NCBI GenBank assembly: GCA_004377275.1
Contig: SOIC01000155.1
Coordinates: 1-6,311 of the forward strand
Origin: Dehalococcoidia bacterium
GTDB taxonomy: Bacteria > Chloroflexota > Dehalococcoidia > E44-bin15
DNA length: 6,311 bases
Direction: 5' to 3'
Shown here: positions 4,636 to 6,311 of the stretch, one piece after another
How positions within the stretch are numbered: the first letter of the stretch is position 1
Layout of the letters: every line of letters begins with the position of its first letter
Translations under genes and position numbers: made by a program
The notes under the pieces: generated by a model
Database searches by the model: none
Told to the model about the DNA's origin: nothing
Seen by the model: only the letters and a program-made list of their open reading frames with translations

Positions 4636-6311
4636 ATGGGAAAAATTGAGAACAGTGAAAAGCGGGCCATATGCGGAATCTGTGCGGCCGGGTGTTGGGT
4701 CATAGTCACCTATGATAGCGAGGGAAAGATCAAGAGTGTCCGGGCAGATGAGACCTCAAATCTTGGAGCAATATGCAAAGTCGGTGAGAACTCGCGTGAC
4801 ATTGTATATTCCAAGGATCGCCTCCTTTATCCGATGAAACGCAGAGGCCCCAAGGGCAGCTATGAGTTTGAGCGAATTACCTGGGACCAAGCCTATGAAA
4901 CGATAGTAGCCAAACTCAACCAAATTAAGCGGGAGTCAGGTCCAGAGGCTACCGCCATATATACTGGTAGCGGGAGCTTTGAGTCGGCTTTTTGTGACCT
5001 GTTTCAGCCGGAGGGTGTAGCAGTTTCCTCCGCGGCAAGCGTTTTGTTTCCCTTTGGATCCCCTAATACCCTCGGGGTGGGTGCTCTTTGTTACGTATCA
5101 TTTGCGATGATAGCACCTCATGTAACCATGGGCGGCATGTTCATTAACATGTTCTCGGATATAGAAAACGCCAAACTCATTGTGATTTGGGGGAAGAATC
5201 CTGCAGCGCACTGTCCTCCCCATGACTTCATCAAGATTGAGGAGGCGCATAGACGAGGCTCTCAGATCGTGGTAATAGACCCACGAAAAACGGTGATGGC
5301 CAAATACTCAAATGCGGAATGGATCCCAATTCGTCCCGGCACGGATGGGGCGCTGGCTCTGGGGCTGTGCAATGTCATTATTGAGGAGGAACTGTACGAC
5401 GAGGAGTTTGTCAGTAACTGGACCGTGGGTTTTGAGGACTTTGACCGGTATGTTCAGCATTTTCGACCGGAGGTAGTAGAAGGTATCACCGGCGTTCCGG
5501 CCGAAACGGTCAGGTCGCTTGCAAGAAGAATCGCAAACACCAGTGGTGTCGCCCCCGTCATGTATAGCGGCCTTGAGTATAGTGACGGAGCGGTTCAAGC
5601 CATTCGCGCGACGATGGTACTGTGGGCTTTAGCCGGCCAGCTTGATGTGCCCGGCGGACATTGTTTCAGCATGGCCCAGAACAGGTTTCCCATAAATCGT
5701 GAAGGGCTCATACCCAATCCGGATGTACGAAAAGCAGCCGGGTACAATAATTTCCCCATATATACAAAGTACCGTGGGGAGTTCCATGCCAATATTCTAC
5801 CGGAGGCAGTGCTTGAGAAGAAGCCCTATCCGATCCGATTGCTTATTAGCCTTGGGGCATCTATTATTACATCCTGGCCGCAATCCGATATCTGGCGGAA
5901 GACACTCCAAGCGCTTGATTTCTTCGTTTGTATAGATCGTCAGCTCACCGCGGATGCAGCCTATGCCGATATCGTACTGCCGGCAGCAACCTACTATGAG
6001 ATCGAATCCTACATGGTATATGGCTCTGTCTTCAGGATCAGGGAAAAGGTGGTAGAACCGATCGGTGAGGCCAGGAGTGATTTCTTCATTCTATCAGAGC
6101 TTGCTCGGCGCCTTGGCTATGGACATCTTTACCCACAAACCGGGGAGGAGATCCTTTCTCGAGTGCTGGAAGGTTCCGACTTCACTCCCGAAGATGTCCG
6201 TGCTGCGGGCGGGACAGTACAAATTCCCACAGTCATGATGCAATACAAAAAGTGGGAGAAGGGATTGTTGCGAGCAGACGGGCAACCCGGATTTGATACA
6301 CCATCAGGAAA
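4636..6311 (+). CDS. Molybdopterin oxidoreductase, DMSO reductase family, C-terminus cut by window edge
   Basis: 558 residues are visible with no stop; family members usually run to 650-800. The N-terminus binds a 4Fe-4S cluster through C13-x2-C16-x3-C20-x26-C47, followed by the DRLLYPMKR turn (61-69) that leads into the molybdopterin domain. Further marks are FGSPNTLGVGALCY (140-153), where C152 lies at the usual place of the Mo/W-binding residue, IVIWGKNP (182-189), VIDPRKT (213-219), RPGTDGALALG (233-243, guanine-dinucleotide contacts) and ADIVLPAATYYE near the visible C-terminal end. There is no twin-arginine signal, so the enzyme should be cytoplasmic. The substrate cannot be read from sequence: formate dehydrogenase-like, acetylene hydratase-like and polysulfide-reductase-like members share these motifs. 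The ATG at 4636 has AGGAG 15 bases away (4616-4620), farther than ideal; the frame is closed by TAG at 4615, and only ATA or ATC codons lie nearer. No electron-transfer partner is visible. Confidence 0.9.
   Translation, partial: MGKIENSEKRAICGICAAGCWVIVTYDSEGKIKSVRADETSNLGAICKVGENSRDIVYSKDRLLYPMKRRGPKGSYEFERITWDQAYETIVAKLNQIKRESGPEATAIYTGSGSFESAFCDLFQPEGVAVSSAASVLFPFGSPNTLGVGALCYVSFAMIAPHVTMGGMFINMFSDIENAKLIVIWGKNPAAHCPPHDFIKIEEAHRRGSQIVVIDPRKTVMAKYSNAEWIPIRPGTDGALALGLCNVIIEEELYDEEFVSNWTVGFEDFDRYVQHFRPEVVEGITGVPAETVRSLARRIANTSGVAPVMYSGLEYSDGAVQAIRATMVLWALAGQLDVPGGHCFSMAQNRFPINREGLIPNPDVRKAAGYNNFPIYTKYRGEFHANILPEAVLEKKPYPIRLLISLGASIITSWPQSDIWRKTLQALDFFVCIDRQLTADAAYADIVLPAATYYEIESYMVYGSVFRIREKVVEPIGEARSDFFILSELARRLGYGHLYPQTGEEILSRVLEGSDFTPEDVRAAGGTVQIPTVMMQYKKWEKGLLRADGQPGFDTPSG

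Overview
The window looks like a piece of a chromosome from an anaerobic bacterium. It carries two iron-sulfur redox genes, both cut by the window edges, a stand-alone flavin disulfide oxidoreductase, two housekeeping-type hydrolases, a tiny cysteine-tailed protein and at least two decayed gene remnants. There are no tRNA or rRNA genes, CRISPR arrays or recognisable insertion sequences. The HdrD/CCG-type iron-sulfur protein, the molybdopterin oxidoreductase, the GSGSGM-type Lpd-like enzyme and the CCGHPGEPGC small protein together recall Chloroflexota (Dehalococcoidia-like) or similar anaerobes. That assignment is an inference from family memory, not a measured result.

Left part, all on the minus strand. 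Bases 1-487 encode the N-terminal 162 residues of an HdrD/GlpC-like protein with two 4Fe-4S motifs and the start of a CCG domain; its C-terminus lies beyond the left edge. A near-consensus TTGACA-17-TACGAT promoter (686-714) faces it, and its -35 box sits inside a perfect 7+7 bp palindrome (704-718), a candidate operator. Further right, a two-gene unit read leftward holds a YgjP-like zinc metallopeptidase (2065-1481) and a YprB-like DEDDy exonuclease (1426-929). A good promoter (2093-2121) lies just upstream.

Middle. Bases 2099-2396 hold a decayed fragment of an AAA ATPase (Walker B to sensor 1, then a probable frameshift). A clear promoter (2454-2483) and ribosome binding site then lead into a 51-codon gene (2561-2716) whose product ends in CCGHPGEPGC.

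Right part, plus strand. A complete 455-aa dihydrolipoamide dehydrogenase-like flavoenzyme (2945-4312) is followed directly by the orphan C-terminal third of a WrbA-type quinone oxidoreductase (about 4320-4532). After about 100 bp comes a cytoplasmic DMSO-reductase-family molybdopterin oxidoreductase (4636 to the right edge, 558 residues visible).

How the parts relate. The CCG protein, the Lpd-like enzyme and the molybdoenzyme could all serve electron transfer among thiol/disulfide, NADH and iron-sulfur carriers, but no partner subunits (HdrA/B, ferredoxin, NrfD, 2-oxoacid dehydrogenase E1/E2) are visible to fix a pathway. The two remnants show that genes have been lost or rearranged on both sides of the Lpd-like gene.
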